Source of the DNA: Hydrogenophaga sp.
GTDB taxonomy: Bacteria; Pseudomonadota; Gammaproteobacteria; Burkholderiales; Burkholderiaceae_C
DNA length: 64,000 nucleotides
Assembly: GCA_030682835.1 (NCBI GenBank)
Contig: JAUXNG010000073.1
Location: 1 to 64,000, forward strand
Reading direction: 5' to 3'
Shown: piece after piece, positions 17,347 to 27,453 of the stretch
Numbering within the stretch: position 1 is the stretch's first letter
Layout: every line of letters begins with the position of its first letter
Notes under the pieces: generated by a model
The model's input: the letters and a program-made list of their open reading frames with translations, nothing else
Databases searched by the model: none
Told to the model about the DNA's origin: nothing
Made by a program: the position numbers and the translations under genes

Positions 17347-18354
17347 ATGTCAAAGGTCAAACCCGCCCCGCTGCCGCCCGACACCGTGATTGGCGGTTAC
17401 CGCATTGTGCGCAAGCTGGCCGCTGGGGGTTTCGGCGTGGTGTACCTGGCGGTGGACACTGAAGGCCAGCAGGTGGCGGTGAAGGAATACCTGCCGTCGT
17501 CGCTCGCCACACGCGCCCCGGGGGAGTTGCTGCCGCAAGTGCAGCCCGAAAAGCTCTCGCTGTACCGGCTGGGCCTGAAAAGCTTCTTCGAGGAAGGCCG
17601 CGCGCTGGCCCAGATTTCACACGCTTCCGTGGTGAGCGTGCTCAATTTCTTCCGCGAGAACGAGACCGTCTACATGGTGATGAACTACCTGGAGGGCGCG
17701 TCCCTGCAGGAATTCATCATCACCGCGCGGGAGCTGAAAAAGCAGAAGGTGTTCCGCGAGTCGACCATCCGCTCGCTGTACGACGAGGTCCTGCGCGGGC
17801 TGCGCATCGTGCACCAGCACAAGATGCTGCACCTGGACATCAAGCCGGCCAACATCTTCGTGACCGATGACAACCGCGCCGTGCTGATCGACTTTGGCGC
17901 GGCTCGCGAGGTGCTGTCCAAGGAAGGCAATTTCATCCGCCCCATGTACACGCCCGGTTTTGCCGCGCCCGAGATGTACCGCCGCGACTCGTCCATGGGT
18001 CCCTGGACCGACATCTACGCCATCGGCGCCTGCATTTACGCCAGCATGCAGGGCTATCCGCCCAACGACGCCCCGCAGCGCCTGGAGAAGGACCGCCTGT
18101 CGCTCGCACTGTCCCGCCTGCGCGGCGTGTACTCCGACAACCTGATCGAGGTGGTCGAATGGTGCATGTCGCTGGATCCCCTCTCGCGCCCACAGTCGGT
18201 CTTTGCGCTGCAGAAAGAGCTCAGCCGCGAAACCGAGCGCAGCTACACCAAGCTCACCGTGGCGGAAAAAATGCGCCTGCAGTTTGACAACATCGTGTCA
18301 GACAAGAAGTCGTCCCTGCGCCGCCCGAGCAACGCCGGCACCAAGTTTCGATGA
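17347..18354 (+). CDS. Hanks-type serine/threonine protein kinase
   Basis: This 335-aa soluble kinase shows the full catalytic set: a glycine loop KLAAGGFGVVYLA (residues ~22-34), the ATP lysine in VAVKEY, the catalytic loop LHLDIKPANI, IDFGAAR in place of DFG, and PGFAAPE as the activation-segment end. No transmembrane segment or sensor domain follows; a ~50-residue basic tail ends the protein. Its last codons overlap the phosphatase gene (ATGA), so the two form a kinase/phosphatase switch. The start at 17347 is the first ATG; a TTG at 17305 is a less likely alternative. The target is unknown. Confidence 0.93.
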   Translation: MSKVKPAPLPPDTVIGGYRIVRKLAAGGFGVVYLAVDTEGQQVAVKEYLPSSLATRAPGELLPQVQPEKLSLYRLGLKSFFEEGRALAQISHASVVSVLNFFRENETVYMVMNYLEGASLQEFIITARELKKQKVFRESTIRSLYDEVLRGLRIVHQHKMLHLDIKPANIFVTDDNRAVLIDFGAAREVLSKEGNFIRPMYTPGFAAPEMYRRDSSMGPWTDIYAIGACIYASMQGYPPNDAPQRLEKDRLSLALSRLRGVYSDNLIEVVEWCMSLDPLSRPQSVFALQKELSRETERSYTKLTVAEKMRLQFDNIVSDKKSSLRRPSNAGTKFR

Positions 18355-19250
18355 AGTTTTCGGTCTACCAGATCAGCCGCCTCGGCGGTCGCGAGCGCAA
18401 CGAAGACCGCATGGGCTATGCCTACACCCGCGAGTCCGGGCTGTTCGTGCTGGCCGATGGCATGGGTGGGCATCCCGAGGGTGCCATGGCCGCCCAGCTG
18501 GCCCTTCAGACCTTTTCGGCCTACTTCCAGAAGGCGGCCAACCCGACCGTGCGGGAGGTGCCCGAATTTCTCTCCAGCGCGCTGATGGCGGCGCACCACC
18601 AGATCATCCGCTACGCGTCTGAAAAAGGCATGCTCGACACGCCCCGCACCACCATCGTGGCGGCGGTCATGGAGCGCAGCCACATGCACTGGGTGCACTG
18701 CGGCGACTCGCGCCTGTACATCGTGCGCGACGGTGAGCTGCTCACCCGCACGCGCGACCACTCGTACATGGAACAGCAGGCCCACCTGGGGCGGGCCACG
18801 CAGCACATCAACCGCAATATCCTCTTCACCTGCCTGGGCTCACCGGCGAAGCCGGTGTTCGACTTGTCGGGTCCGATCCAGCTGCAGCAGGGCGACCGCG
18901 TGCTGCTGTGCTCCGACGGCCTGTGGGGGACGGTGAAAGACCACGAGATCGCCACCGAGCTGGGCCGACATCCGCTTGAGCAGTCGGTGCCCGACCTGGT
19001 GGAATTGGCGCTCAAGCGGGGCGGCCCCCGCTGCGACAACGTCACCGTGCTGGCGATGGAATGGGAGACACCGGAGGAATTCCAGTCGACCCGTGTGTCC
19101 ACCGAAGACATCGACGACGGCGTGTTCGCCTCCACCATCCAGTCTGGCGTCCCAGATCCCACGATTGAAGACATGGACGACGAAGCGATCGAACGGTCGA
19201 TTGCTGAAATCAACGAAGCCATTCGCCGCACCGCGGAAAAGAACGCCTGA
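18351..19250 (+). CDS. PP2C-family protein phosphatase
   Basis: This 299-aa metal-dependent Ser/Thr phosphatase has the motifs [33 protein letters not shown] and RCDNVTVL in order, covering residues 10-235. A ~60-residue acidic tail follows. It overlaps the kinase gene by 4 bp and almost certainly reverses that kinase's phosphorylations. Genes around it are housekeeping, with no type VI secretion genes nearby, unlike some other kinase/phosphatase pairs. Confidence 0.93.
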   Translation: MKFSVYQISRLGGRERNEDRMGYAYTRESGLFVLADGMGGHPEGAMAAQLALQTFSAYFQKAANPTVREVPEFLSSALMAAHHQIIRYASEKGMLDTPRTTIVAAVMERSHMHWVHCGDSRLYIVRDGELLTRTRDHSYMEQQAHLGRATQHINRNILFTCLGSPAKPVFDLSGPIQLQQGDRVLLCSDGLWGTVKDHEIATELGRHPLEQSVPDLVELALKRGGPRCDNVTVLAMEWETPEEFQSTRVSTEDIDDGVFASTIQSGVPDPTIEDMDDEAIERSIAEINEAIRRTAEKNA

Positions 19251-19393
19251 TAAGCTCGCGCCGCGACTGTCGTCATCTCCGCAGGGGTGACGCAACAGGC
19301 CCTGCGAAGCAGGTCGTCTGCCTTGCGCAAACAATCCCCTGGCGCTTCAGCCGAGCTTCCATCCCCCCGATCCCGTTTCTTTCCCAGATTCCC

Positions 19394-20125
19394 ATGACTG
19401 TTTCCACCCGCCCCGGCCAGCGCGCCGCCAATGCCCTGCGCACCGTCAGGATCACCCGCGGCTACACCATCCACGCCGAGGGCTCGGTGCTGATCGAGTT
19501 TGGCGACACCAAGGTGTTGTGCACGGCATCGGTTGAAGAAAAAGTGCCGCCGCACAAGCGTGGCAGCGGAGAGGGCTGGGTGACGGCCGAATACGGCATG
19601 TTGCCGCGCGCCACGCACACCCGCAGCGACCGCGAAGCGGCCAAGGGCAAGCAGAGTGGCCGCACGCAGGAGATCCAGCGACTGATCGGCCGCTCGCTGC
19701 GCGCGGTGTTCGACCTGAAAGCGCTGGGCGAGCGCACCATTTCACTCGACTGCGACGTGCTGCAGGCCGACGGCGGCACGCGCACCGCGAGCATCACCGG
19801 TGCGTTCGTGGCGGCGCACGACGCGGTGTCCCGCCTGCTCTCCGAGGGCAAACTCGCGGCCTCACCCATCCGCGACCATGTGGCCGCCATCTCGGTGGGC
19901 ATCCTCAATGGTGAGCCGCTGCTGGATCTGGAGTACGTGGAAGATGCTGCGTGCGACACCGACATGAACGTGGTGATGACCGGCGCGGGCCATTTCGTGG
20001 AAGTGCAGGGGACTGCCGAAGGCGCCGCCTTCTCGCGCCGCGAGATGGACGCCTTGCTGGCCCTGGCCGAGCAGGGCGTGGCCGAACTGGTGGTGCTGCA
20101 GCGCCAGGCCCTGGGGCTGGCGTGA
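19394..20125 (+). CDS. rph: Ribonuclease PH
   Basis: This 243-aa phosphorolytic exoribonuclease trims tRNA 3' ends. It has the N-terminal [17 protein letters not shown] region, [19 protein letters not shown], and the active-site [18 protein letters not shown] (about residues 120-137). It is followed after 10 bp by rdgB, and then hemW; this rph-rdgB-hemW order is common in betaproteobacteria. Confidence 0.96.
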   Translation: MTVSTRPGQRAANALRTVRITRGYTIHAEGSVLIEFGDTKVLCTASVEEKVPPHKRGSGEGWVTAEYGMLPRATHTRSDREAAKGKQSGRTQEIQRLIGRSLRAVFDLKALGERTISLDCDVLQADGGTRTASITGAFVAAHDAVSRLLSEGKLAASPIRDHVAAISVGILNGEPLLDLEYVEDAACDTDMNVVMTGAGHFVEVQGTAEGAAFSRREMDALLALAEQGVAELVVLQRQALGLA

Positions 20126-20135
20126 AGGCGGCGCG

Positions 20136-20750
20136 ATGAAACTCGTCCTGGCCTCCAACAACGCGGGCAAGCTGGCCGAACTGCAGGCCCTGTTTGAGCC
20201 GCTGGGCATCGAGCTGGTGCGCCAGTCGGACCTGGGCATTCCCGAGGCGCCGGAGCCGCACCGCACGTTCATCGAAAACGCCTTGTCCAAGGCCCGCCAT
20301 GCCTCGCGCCTGAGCGGGCTGCCCGCGCTGGCGGACGACGCCGGCCTGTGCGTGGAGGCTTTCGGCGGTCTGCCGGGCGTGGACACGGCTTATTACGCCA
20401 CCCAGTTTGGCTACGAAAAGGGTGACGCCAACAACGTGCGAGCCTTGTTGGAGCAGATGGCCGACCAGAGCGACCGGCGCGCCGCGCTCGTGAGCACACT
20501 GGTGGCCCTGCGTTCGGCAGAGGACCCGGAGCCGCTGATGGCCTGCGGTCGTGCGCCGGGGCTGCTCACCCGCGAGCCCGTGGGCGACAACGGTTTCGGC
20601 TTCGACCCGGTGATGTATCTGCCGGCCTTTGGCAGGACCTTTGCCCAGCTCCCCACCGACGTGAAGAACGCCCACAGCCACCGCGGCCAGGCCGCCCGGC
20701 AGATGCTCGCGCTGATGCGCGAACGCTGGCTGGACGACACGCGTTCCTGA
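20136..20750 (+). CDS. rdgB: Inosine/xanthosine triphosphate pyrophosphatase (RdgB/HAM1)
   Basis: This 204-aa enzyme hydrolyses dITP and XTP to keep damaged purines out of nucleic acids. The N-terminal LVLASNNAGKLAELQ binds substrate, FIENALSKARHAS and LADDAGLCVEA carry the catalytic acids, and GDNGFGFDPVMYLP completes the site. Seven bases separate it from hemW. Confidence 0.96.
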   Translation: MKLVLASNNAGKLAELQALFEPLGIELVRQSDLGIPEAPEPHRTFIENALSKARHASRLSGLPALADDAGLCVEAFGGLPGVDTAYYATQFGYEKGDANNVRALLEQMADQSDRRAALVSTLVALRSAEDPEPLMACGRAPGLLTREPVGDNGFGFDPVMYLPAFGRTFAQLPTDVKNAHSHRGQAARQMLALMRERWLDDTRS

Positions 20751-20757
20751 GCACGCG

Positions 20758-22035
20758 ATGAACGACGACCAAGCCAAGCCGGTGACGTGGCCCGGCGCGC
20801 CCGGGCCTGCCCTTGCAGCCGCGGACCCCCAGCTCAACGATGTGCGCCACTGGATGCGCCCCGGCACGCTGCAGCTCAAGAGTCTGCCGCCGCTGTCGCT
20901 CTACATCCACCTGCCGTGGTGCCTGAAGAAGTGCCCCTACTGCGACTTCAACTCGCACGAGTGGAGTGCCACCGCGGCTCCGGGGCAGCCACTGCCCGAA
21001 CAGCCCTACCTGGACGCCTTGCGGGCCGACCTGGAGGCGTCGCTGCCGCTGATCTGGGGCCGCCCGGTGCACAGCGTCTTCATCGGGGGAGGCACACCCA
21101 GCCTCTTTTCACCCGAGGCCATTGATCGCTTGCTTGCTGATGTGCGCGCCCTGCTTCGGCTCGATGCCGACGCCGAGATCACGCTGGAGGCCAACCCGGG
21201 CACATTCGAGAAAGACCGATTCCGGGCATTCCGGCAGGCGGGGGTGACGCGCCTGTCCATCGGTGTGCAGAGCTTCAACGATGTGCACCTGCGCGCGCTG
21301 GGGCGAGTACACGACCGGGCCCAGGCCATGGCGGCGGTGGAAGAGGCAGCCCAGGCCTTCGACACTTTCAACCTGGACATCATGTACGCGCTGCCCGGCC
21401 AGACCCTGGCCGACTGCGAGGCCGACATGCGCACCGCGCTGTCGTTCCAGCCGCCCCACATCTCCATCTACCACCTCACGCTGGAGCCCAACACCTACTT
21501 CGCCAAGTACCCGCCGACCCTGCCACCCGACGATGACGCCTACGCGATGCTCGACCGCATCACCGAGCTGACGGCAGAGGCGGGGCTGGATCGCTACGAG
21601 GTTTCGGCCTATGCGAAGCCGGGCCACCGATGCTGGCACAACCTGAACTACTGGCAGTTCGGGGACTACCTGGGCATCGGCGCCGGGGCGCACAGCAAGC
21701 TGAGCTTTGCCCACCGCGTCGCGCGCCCGGTGCGGGTGCGCGAGCCGCGCCTGTACATGGAGCGGGCAATGGCCGGGCAGGCGGTGGTGAGTGCCGACGA
21801 GGTCCGGCGTGCGGAGCTGCCGTTTGAATTCATGCTCAACAGCCTGCGCCTGCGCGAAGGTTTTGCGTTGCAGGATTTTCTGGACCGCACCGGGCTGCCG
21901 CTCTCGGCCATCGAGCGGGGCATGTCGGCCGCGGTGGGCAAAGGCCTGATGGAGCGCGACGCGCTGCGGGCCTGGCCCACTGCGCACGGCTTCGACTTCC
22001 TGAGCGATCTGCAGAGCCTGTTCCTGCCGGACTAA
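20758..22035 (+). CDS. hemW: Radical SAM haem chaperone HemW
   Basis: This 425-aa radical SAM protein has the cluster motif CLKKCPYCDF near residue 57, GGGTPSLF, and a C-terminal HemN-like domain. HemW family members resemble coproporphyrinogen oxidase HemN but act in haem trafficking; the CXXXCXXC without the HemN N-terminal extension fits HemW. In a cytochrome-rich strain like this it may support respiratory haem proteins. The call over HemN is made from family features and genomic position. Confidence 0.9.
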   Translation: MNDDQAKPVTWPGAPGPALAAADPQLNDVRHWMRPGTLQLKSLPPLSLYIHLPWCLKKCPYCDFNSHEWSATAAPGQPLPEQPYLDALRADLEASLPLIWGRPVHSVFIGGGTPSLFSPEAIDRLLADVRALLRLDADAEITLEANPGTFEKDRFRAFRQAGVTRLSIGVQSFNDVHLRALGRVHDRAQAMAAVEEAAQAFDTFNLDIMYALPGQTLADCEADMRTALSFQPPHISIYHLTLEPNTYFAKYPPTLPPDDDAYAMLDRITELTAEAGLDRYEVSAYAKPGHRCWHNLNYWQFGDYLGIGAGAHSKLSFAHRVARPVRVREPRLYMERAMAGQAVVSADEVRRAELPFEFMLNSLRLREGFALQDFLDRTGLPLSAIERGMSAAVGKGLMERDALRAWPTAHGFDFLSDLQSLFLPD

Positions 22036-22081
22036 CGGGCCGGGCTGTGAGTTGCCCGCCAGCCGTGTCTGCGTCGCGGCA

Positions 22082-24700
22082 TCAGGCTTCGGCGGTAGTC
22101 TCAGCGTCTCCCGCCACGATCTCGGCTGCGGAGGCGATGCGCAAGCGCAGCGTGGCCACGGTGCCTTCTCCTGGCTGGCTCTGCAGTTCCACGTTGCCGC
22201 CGTGTATCTCGGCGATTTCACGCACCAGGTTCAGGCCCAGCCCGGTGCCGGGAATGTTGCCCGAGGTGTCGGCCCGGTAGAAGCGTTCGAAAGCCCGGGC
22301 CAGCTGGGCCTGGGTCATGCCCATGCCCTTGTCGCGCACGTGGATGGCCGCGCACAGCTGGCCTTCCAGGGTTTCGGTTTCCACGTCAACGCTGACCTGG
22401 GCGCCGCCCGTTGAGTACTTGAAGGCGTTGCTGAGCAGGTTGGTCAGGGCCTGCTGGATCTTCTCGGCGTCGGCCATGACATGCAGCACGGGCAGTGTGC
22501 CGACGGCCACGGTACGGCCCAGCTCGGCATTGGCGATGCTGCCAATCGCCTCGCGCACGATCTCTGCCACGGGGGTGGGAATGATGTGGAAGTCCTTGCC
22601 CTGGCGCGCCTCGATGCGCGAGAGATCCAGCAGCTCCTGGATCAGGTTCGAGAGCAGCATGCCCTGCTTGTGCACCGTCTGCAGCAGGTCGCGCTGCTTC
22701 TCTTCGGAATACCTGCGGTGCAGCATGAGCTCGGTGAAGCCCAGGATGCTGGCCAGCGGTGTGCGCAGTTCGTGTGCCGCGGTGGCCAGGAACTCGCTCT
22801 TCATGCGGTCCACTTCGGTCTGGTGCGTCACGTCGCGGAAATACAGGATGGTCTCGCCGCTGCCGCCCAGGTTGCGGCGGATCTCGCGCTCGATCACCTT
22901 GTAGGAGGGGCGGGCCAGCGTGATGAGATCGGTCGTGCGATCGTTCCAGGCGTCGGTGATGGAGCGGTAGTGGGTGGCGTCTTCGCACAGGTTCTGGAAC
23001 CACTCGTCGAAGCGTTGCAGCGAACACCAGGCCGGCAGGTCGCCCACCATGGCGCGGAAGGACGGGTTGCTCGTGATGAGGTCGCCGCGGCCATCAAACA
23101 CGGCAAAACCGTCCGGGCTGAGATCGAAGGTGGCGTTCAGGCGCGCCGTGCGTTCGATCAGCTTCTGCTTCACCTCGATCTGCCCGCTCACATCTTCGAT
23201 CACGTTGATGTAGTGCGTGATCGTCCCGGCCGGGTCGCGCACCGGGGCAATGGCCAGCTTGTTGTGGAAGAGCGAGCCGTCCTTGCGGTAGTTCTTCAGC
23301 GTCAGGCTGATCTCGCCACCCTTCTGCATGGTGCGCGCCAGCAGCGCCTGGTCTTCTTCATCGGTCAGGGCGCCGGCCAGCAGGCTGGCGTCTCGCCCCA
23401 GCACCTCGTGGGGCGCATAACCGGTGAGTCGCGAGAAGGCCGGGTTGACGTAAACCAGCGGCTGGGGGAAACGCCGCGCGTCGCTGATCATGATGCCGTT
23501 GATGGTGCAGTCCACCGCCCGGCTGTAGAGCGTGAGGTATTCCTCTGCCAGCTTGCTGTCGCTGAGGTCGCGAACGATGCAGGTGTAACGGATGTCGGGG
23601 TCGTTCGTGATTTCGCCCAGCAGCACTTCCACTGGAAATTCGGTCCCGCCGTGGCGCAGGGCCATGATTTCGACACGGCCGATGCGGCTTTGCGTGCTGT
23701 GGATCAGCATGCCGTTGTTCATGGCCTCCTGCAGGGCCGCAGCATCGAGACCGATGAGGAACGAACTCAGCGGCTGGCCATGGATGTCCTGGGCCGATCG
23801 CCCGAACATGCGTTCAGTGGCCGGGTTGGTGCTGTCGACGGTGCCGTCGGGCCGCACACCGATCACGGCATCTGCAGCGGTGTCCAGAATGGCGCGAAGC
23901 CGGGTGAGGCGGTGCTGGGTCGAGGCGATCTGGGTGGCCAGCTCCTGCGACGACCAGTTCAGGGCACGGCCCAGGTCGCGCACCTCCTTGCTGCCCCAGC
24001 GCATGCGCAGCACACCGCCCGGTGCGCTGGCCATCTGGGCTGAAAAAGCGGCCAGCTGGGTCAGTGGTTCCAGGGCCCGGCGCAGGAACCAGGAGAAGAA
24101 CCACAGCGCCAGGCTGACCAGCGCCAGCGTGCTCAGTGTGGCCACCAGCCAGTCGGTGCGCGCACGCTCCAGCGAGGCCATGTAGCTCACCTCGAGATCG
24201 ATCCAGCCCTCTTCGCCGTAAGCCGCTGCGTCGGTCACTCCCGGCTGGCGGGGCCTGGACGTGTTCAGGCTGGCATAGGCATGCAGGTGGATGTCGTGCA
24301 GCGAATGAGCCTGTATGGGCGCCTCGGCGGTCTCCACCGCGGGGAATTCTGTCCGCACCGAGCCGTCGCCCTCTTTCACGATGCGCAGCAAGACCCGACC
24401 GCCCGGCAACACGGCCTGGATTGAGCGGATGTTGGGTAACTCCGCGAACTCCCTCAGCGTGTTGTCAAGCGAGGCCGGGTCGTCGATTTGAAGGGAGGGG
24501 GCTGCCACGTGAGCCGCCAGCATGGCCAGCGCGGTCGATCGTTCCCGGGTCTCATCCAGTGTCTGCTCGACACTTCGCTGGTAGGAGACCGTGCCGATCG
24601 CAACACTGCCCACCACCGTCACGCTCAGCACAAGCCAGCGGATCTGGCTGAGCAAGGTGCGGCGCGCGAATGCATGGCGAATCTCGACCCAGGCTTTCAT
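22082..24700 (-). CDS. Membrane-bound multi-PAS sensor histidine kinase
   Basis: This kinase of about 872 aa has two membrane segments (about residues 20-45 and 165-190) bracketing a periplasmic sensor region, then a juxtamembrane linker, three PAS domains (about 270-380, 390-500, 520-620), a HisKA domain with phosphoacceptor in AAHELRTPLASILG, and an HATPase domain with NLLSNAFKYST and GTGLGLNLV. It is probably the last gene of a three-gene operon with the receiver and the kinase-like protein at 24804-26347. The start at the MKAWVE Met is preferred over one eight codons upstream because AAGG lies nine bases before it. Confidence 0.92.
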   Translation of the reverse strand: MKAWVEIRHAFARRTLLSQIRWLVLSVTVVGSVAIGTVSYQRSVEQTLDETRERSTALAMLAAHVAAPSLQIDDPASLDNTLREFAELPNIRSIQAVLPGGRVLLRIVKEGDGSVRTEFPAVETAEAPIQAHSLHDIHLHAYASLNTSRPRQPGVTDAAAYGEEGWIDLEVSYMASLERARTDWLVATLSTLALVSLALWFFSWFLRRALEPLTQLAAFSAQMASAPGGVLRMRWGSKEVRDLGRALNWSSQELATQIASTQHRLTRLRAILDTAADAVIGVRPDGTVDSTNPATERMFGRSAQDIHGQPLSSFLIGLDAAALQEAMNNGMLIHSTQSRIGRVEIMALRHGGTEFPVEVLLGEITNDPDIRYTCIVRDLSDSKLAEEYLTLYSRAVDCTINGIMISDARRFPQPLVYVNPAFSRLTGYAPHEVLGRDASLLAGALTDEEDQALLARTMQKGGEISLTLKNYRKDGSLFHNKLAIAPVRDPAGTITHYINVIEDVSGQIEVKQKLIERTARLNATFDLSPDGFAVFDGRGDLITSNPSFRAMVGDLPAWCSLQRFDEWFQNLCEDATHYRSITDAWNDRTTDLITLARPSYKVIEREIRRNLGGSGETILYFRDVTHQTEVDRMKSEFLATAAHELRTPLASILGFTELMLHRRYSEEKQRDLLQTVHKQGMLLSNLIQELLDLSRIEARQGKDFHIIPTPVAEIVREAIGSIANAELGRTVAVGTLPVLHVMADAEKIQQALTNLLSNAFKYSTGGAQVSVDVETETLEGQLCAAIHVRDKGMGMTQAQLARAFERFYRADTSGNIPGTGLGLNLVREIAEIHGGNVELQSQPGEGTVATLRLRIASAAEIVAGDAETTAEA

Positions 24701-24803
24701 CGGCGCCCCTTCCAAGAAAAGCACGCGGCCGTGGCCCGTTCATCGCCCACCGCCCCGCTCCACAGCGTGGGACTGGGGCATGCGAGCCGCGCCGCGTGCG
24801 GTT

Positions 24804-25187
24804 TCATGCGGTGCGGCCCAACATGCTGTCGACCAGGTCGAGCAGCTTCAGGGGGCTGAAGGCCTTGGTGAGGTAGGCATCGCAGCCGGCCTTGGTGCCC
24901 TGTTCCAGGTCTTCCTTCTGCGCGCGTGCGGTGAGAAGAATCACCTTGGTCGTGCGGCCGAGTTCCGGGTGCTTCTTCACCTTGTCGCACACCTGGTAGC
25001 CGTCGAGTTCGCCCGGCATCATCACGTCCAGCAGCATGACGCTGGGCTTGATGTCCTGGGCCATGTGCCATCCCTCGCTGCCGTTCTCGGCTTCATACAC
25101 TTCGGCGTCGTCCAGGTGCTGCAGGGTGAGGCGGATCAGCTTGCGGATGTCGGGCTGGTCATCGACGATGAGGATGCGTGCGGTCAT
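24804..25187 (-). CDS. Single-domain response regulator (CheY-like)
   Basis: This 127-aa protein is a complete receiver and nothing else. It has the acidic pair in LIVDDQPD, phosphoacceptor Asp in LLDVMMPG, Thr in LLTARA and Lys in YLTKAF. It has no output domain, so it signals by protein contact. It overlaps the preceding gene by 4 bp and precedes the multi-PAS kinase, suggesting a phosphorelay. Confidence 0.94.
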   Translation of the reverse strand: MTARILIVDDQPDIRKLIRLTLQHLDDAEVYEAENGSEGWHMAQDIKPSVMLLDVMMPGELDGYQVCDKVKKHPELGRTTKVILLTARAQKEDLEQGTKAGCDAYLTKAFSPLKLLDLVDSMLGRTA

Positions 25188-26347
25188 GCGGCGCTCCTGG
25201 GTCGACCGCGGGCGAGCAGTTTGGAGAGGTCTTCGGCGTAAATCTGGGCTTGCAGCATGTCGAGGTGGTGGGTGTTGCGGCGCGGTGCGCCCGTGGGGAG
25301 TTCGAGCATCACTTCGAGTTCTTGGGTGGTGTCCTGCTCGATTCGCAGACGGCCACCGTGCAGTTGCAGGATGCGCTGGGCCAGAGGCAGCCCAATGCGC
25401 ATGACCGGCGCCTCATTCGCCTTTGGAGCCTCTTCATGAAGGGCCGGCTTGAAGAGCGCCGATGCGTGGAGGGTGAGTGCGGCGGCCGACAGCGCGCCCA
25501 TGTTGGACACACTGACGAGCAGGTGGTGGCCGGAAGCCCGAAAGCCAATCTCCACGCCCACCTGCTGGGTGGCGTCTATCGACTTGCGGGCATGGACCAC
25601 CGCGTTGTGAAGGCATTCGTAGATGGCGCGGCGAATCATCTTCTGGCTGCCATAGACGGGGGGCAGGTCCTCCTTGTCGCCTTTGAACACAAAGGAGACA
25701 CGGTGCCCGCGCACGATGGGCGCCAGTTCCTGGCAGGTGCTGCGGACCAGGTCGACCATCAGCACGCGCTCGTCGGTGATGAGCACGTCCTCGCCGAACA
25801 CGTCCACCAGGTCCACCATGCGGTCCAGGCGCTCGGTCAGGGCCGCCAGGCTGTCCTTCAGGCCGAGCACCGATTCCGTTGGTTGTGCCGTGCGCGCCTT
25901 TTCGATCACGTCCTGAATGGGTGGCAGCAGATCGCCCCGCAGAAGTTCCATGATCTGCTGCAGCGACAGGCGCTGGTCCACCGGTGCTTCTGTCACCGCC
26001 GGTTCTCCGCCTGTGGCCTGCGATGCGGCCACGCGCACCGCCATGGCCACCAGGCCAGCAATGGGTTTGGGAGCAAAACGGCAATCGAGCTTGGTGACGC
26101 CACGGTCAGACAGGGCTTCCACCTGCAAGGTCGTCTCGGGCACGATCTTGCCCTGGGCAATGGCGCCCGCAATGTTTCGCACGTTGGGGTCGCTCCCCAG
26201 CACAAGGGCCGGACGGCTTTCCATCAGTTTGGCGGCCTGGTTGGCAAACACCACATGCCCGGCCTCGCTGAACAGCATCAGAGGGCTGTCGATCAGGTCG
26301 AGCAAGACCAGCAAGGGGTTGGAGCCGAAGGGCGCTGCTTTCTGCAT
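25184..26347 (-). CDS. PAS-containing histidine-kinase-like protein without clear phosphoacceptor
   Basis: This 387-aa cytoplasmic protein has an N-terminal PAS-like region (about residues 10-115, LIDSPLMLFSEAGHVVFANQ) and a C-terminal HATPase-like domain with an N box (ECLHNAVVHARKS). The helical stretch between them shows no recognisable H box, and the G1 box reads SNMGAL instead of DNGxG. The C-terminal GLPLAQRILQLHGG resembles a G2 box. It may be a degenerate kinase that modulates the neighbouring receiver. It starts the three-gene operon. Confidence 0.8.
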   Translation of the reverse strand: MQKAAPFGSNPLLVLLDLIDSPLMLFSEAGHVVFANQAAKLMESRPALVLGSDPNVRNIAGAIAQGKIVPETTLQVEALSDRGVTKLDCRFAPKPIAGLVAMAVRVAASQATGGEPAVTEAPVDQRLSLQQIMELLRGDLLPPIQDVIEKARTAQPTESVLGLKDSLAALTERLDRMVDLVDVFGEDVLITDERVLMVDLVRSTCQELAPIVRGHRVSFVFKGDKEDLPPVYGSQKMIRRAIYECLHNAVVHARKSIDATQQVGVEIGFRASGHHLLVSVSNMGALSAAALTLHASALFKPALHEEAPKANEAPVMRIGLPLAQRILQLHGGRLRIEQDTTQELEVMLELPTGAPRRNTHHLDMLQAQIYAEDLSKLLARGRPRSAA

Positions 26348-26544
26348 GATGGTGCCGCCAGGTGGGCGTCGTCGGAAACGGTTTTATGCTGTTGACGGCT
26401 ATATCGGCAATGTGGAGCCCGGCTTTAGCTATGCGAGCCCCGAATCATCCGCTTTGCTGGCTGCGTCACATTCCCAAAGCATGGCCGTTTACAGGTGTGA
26501 GCCAGCCGGCGTGCATGGGGTAGACGTTGACGCGGCGGAAAAGA

Positions 26545-26574
26545 AAAAAGGCCTTTGAAATCAAAGGCCTTTTT
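26545..26574 (-). terminator. Terminator after tRNA-Ser
   Basis: AAAGGCCTTTGA and TCAAAGGCCTTT form a strong hairpin with a T run on the minus strand, directly after the tRNA. Confidence 0.85.
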
Positions 26575-26579
26575 AGATG

Positions 26580-26667
26580 TGGCGGAGACTGTGAGATTCG
26601 AACTCACGGACCCTTGCGGGTCGGCAGTTTTCAAGACTGCTGGTTTAAACCGCTCACCCAAGTCTCC
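26580..26667 (-). tRNA. tRNA-Ser(UGA)
   Basis: The 88-nt minus-strand sequence begins GGAGACT and ends AGTCTCC-G-CCA, giving a perfect 7-bp acceptor stem with encoded CCA. The anticodon loop CTTGAAA gives anticodon TGA, and a long variable arm and GTTCGAATC T loop are present, as expected for a class II serine tRNA. Confidence 0.97.
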
Positions 26668-26756
26668 GGGTGCGATCGCAAACCCGTATTTTAGCTTGCG
26701 CGCCATCCGGCAATGGCGTGGGAAGAGCAGACCGGGTGAATCGAATTCCCGAAGAA

Positions 26757-27437
26757 TCAAGCGGCGGCGGCCGCCGGGGCGGGTTCTGTGCGCAACATGC
26801 CGCGGGTTTCGATGAACTGCACGACCGCGTCGACCCCGGAAAGGGTCTTGAGGTTGGTCATGACCCAGGGGCGGCGGGTGGTGTCGGGGCGCATGCGGGC
26901 GGTGTCTGCTTTCATCACGTCCAGATCGGCGCCCACGTGGGGGGCGAGGTCGGTCTTGTTGATGACGAAGAGGTCGCTCTTGGTGATGCCGGGGCCACCC
27001 TTGCGCGGGATTTTCTCACCCGCGGCCACGTCGATGACGTAGATGGTGAGGTCGCTCAGCTCGGGGCTGAAGGTGGCGGCGAGGTTGTCGCCGCCGCTCT
27101 CCACGAACACGATGTCGGCGTCGGGAAATTCGTCCAGCATGCGGTCGATGGCCTCCAGGTTGATGGAGCAGTCTTCGCGGATGGCGGTGTGCGGGCAGCC
27201 GCCGGTCTCCACGCCCATGATGCGCTCGGCCGGCAGCGCACCGCTGACGGTGAGCAGGCGCTGGTCTTCCTTGGTGTAGATGTCGTTGGTGATGGCGATC
27301 AGGTCGTACCGGTCGCGCATGGCCTTGCAGAGCATTTCGAGCAGGGTGGTCTTGCCGGAACCCACAGGGCCGCCGATGCCCACGCGAAGGGGCGGGAGGT
27401 GTTTGGTGCGGCGGGGGATTTGGTGGAGGGCGGTCAT
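26757..27437 (-). CDS. ureG: Urease accessory GTPase UreG
   Basis: This 226-aa SIMIBI-class GTPase drives nickel insertion into urease. The P loop [15 protein letters not shown] lies at about residues 19-33; the metal-binding [12 protein letters not shown] contains the conserved CPH motif, and [17 protein letters not shown] follows. It is the last gene of the urease operon; the gap before it carries two copies of a CTTCGACAGGCTCAG-type repeat. C-terminal residues after the family core are alanine-rich. Confidence 0.97.
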   Translation of the reverse strand: MTALHQIPRRTKHLPPLRVGIGGPVGSGKTTLLEMLCKAMRDRYDLIAITNDIYTKEDQRLLTVSGALPAERIMGVETGGCPHTAIREDCSINLEAIDRMLDEFPDADIVFVESGGDNLAATFSPELSDLTIYVIDVAAGEKIPRKGGPGITKSDLFVINKTDLAPHVGADLDVMKADTARMRPDTTRRPWVMTNLKTLSGVDAVVQFIETRGMLRTEPAPAAAAA

Positions 27438-27453
27438 GCGTCTGTCGGTGTGG

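Noticed and set aside
23140-23520. LOV-type light sensing by the second PAS domain of the multi-PAS kinase
   Set aside because: The position of the flavin-binding cysteine reads GRDASLLAG with no cysteine, so it is not a LOV domain.
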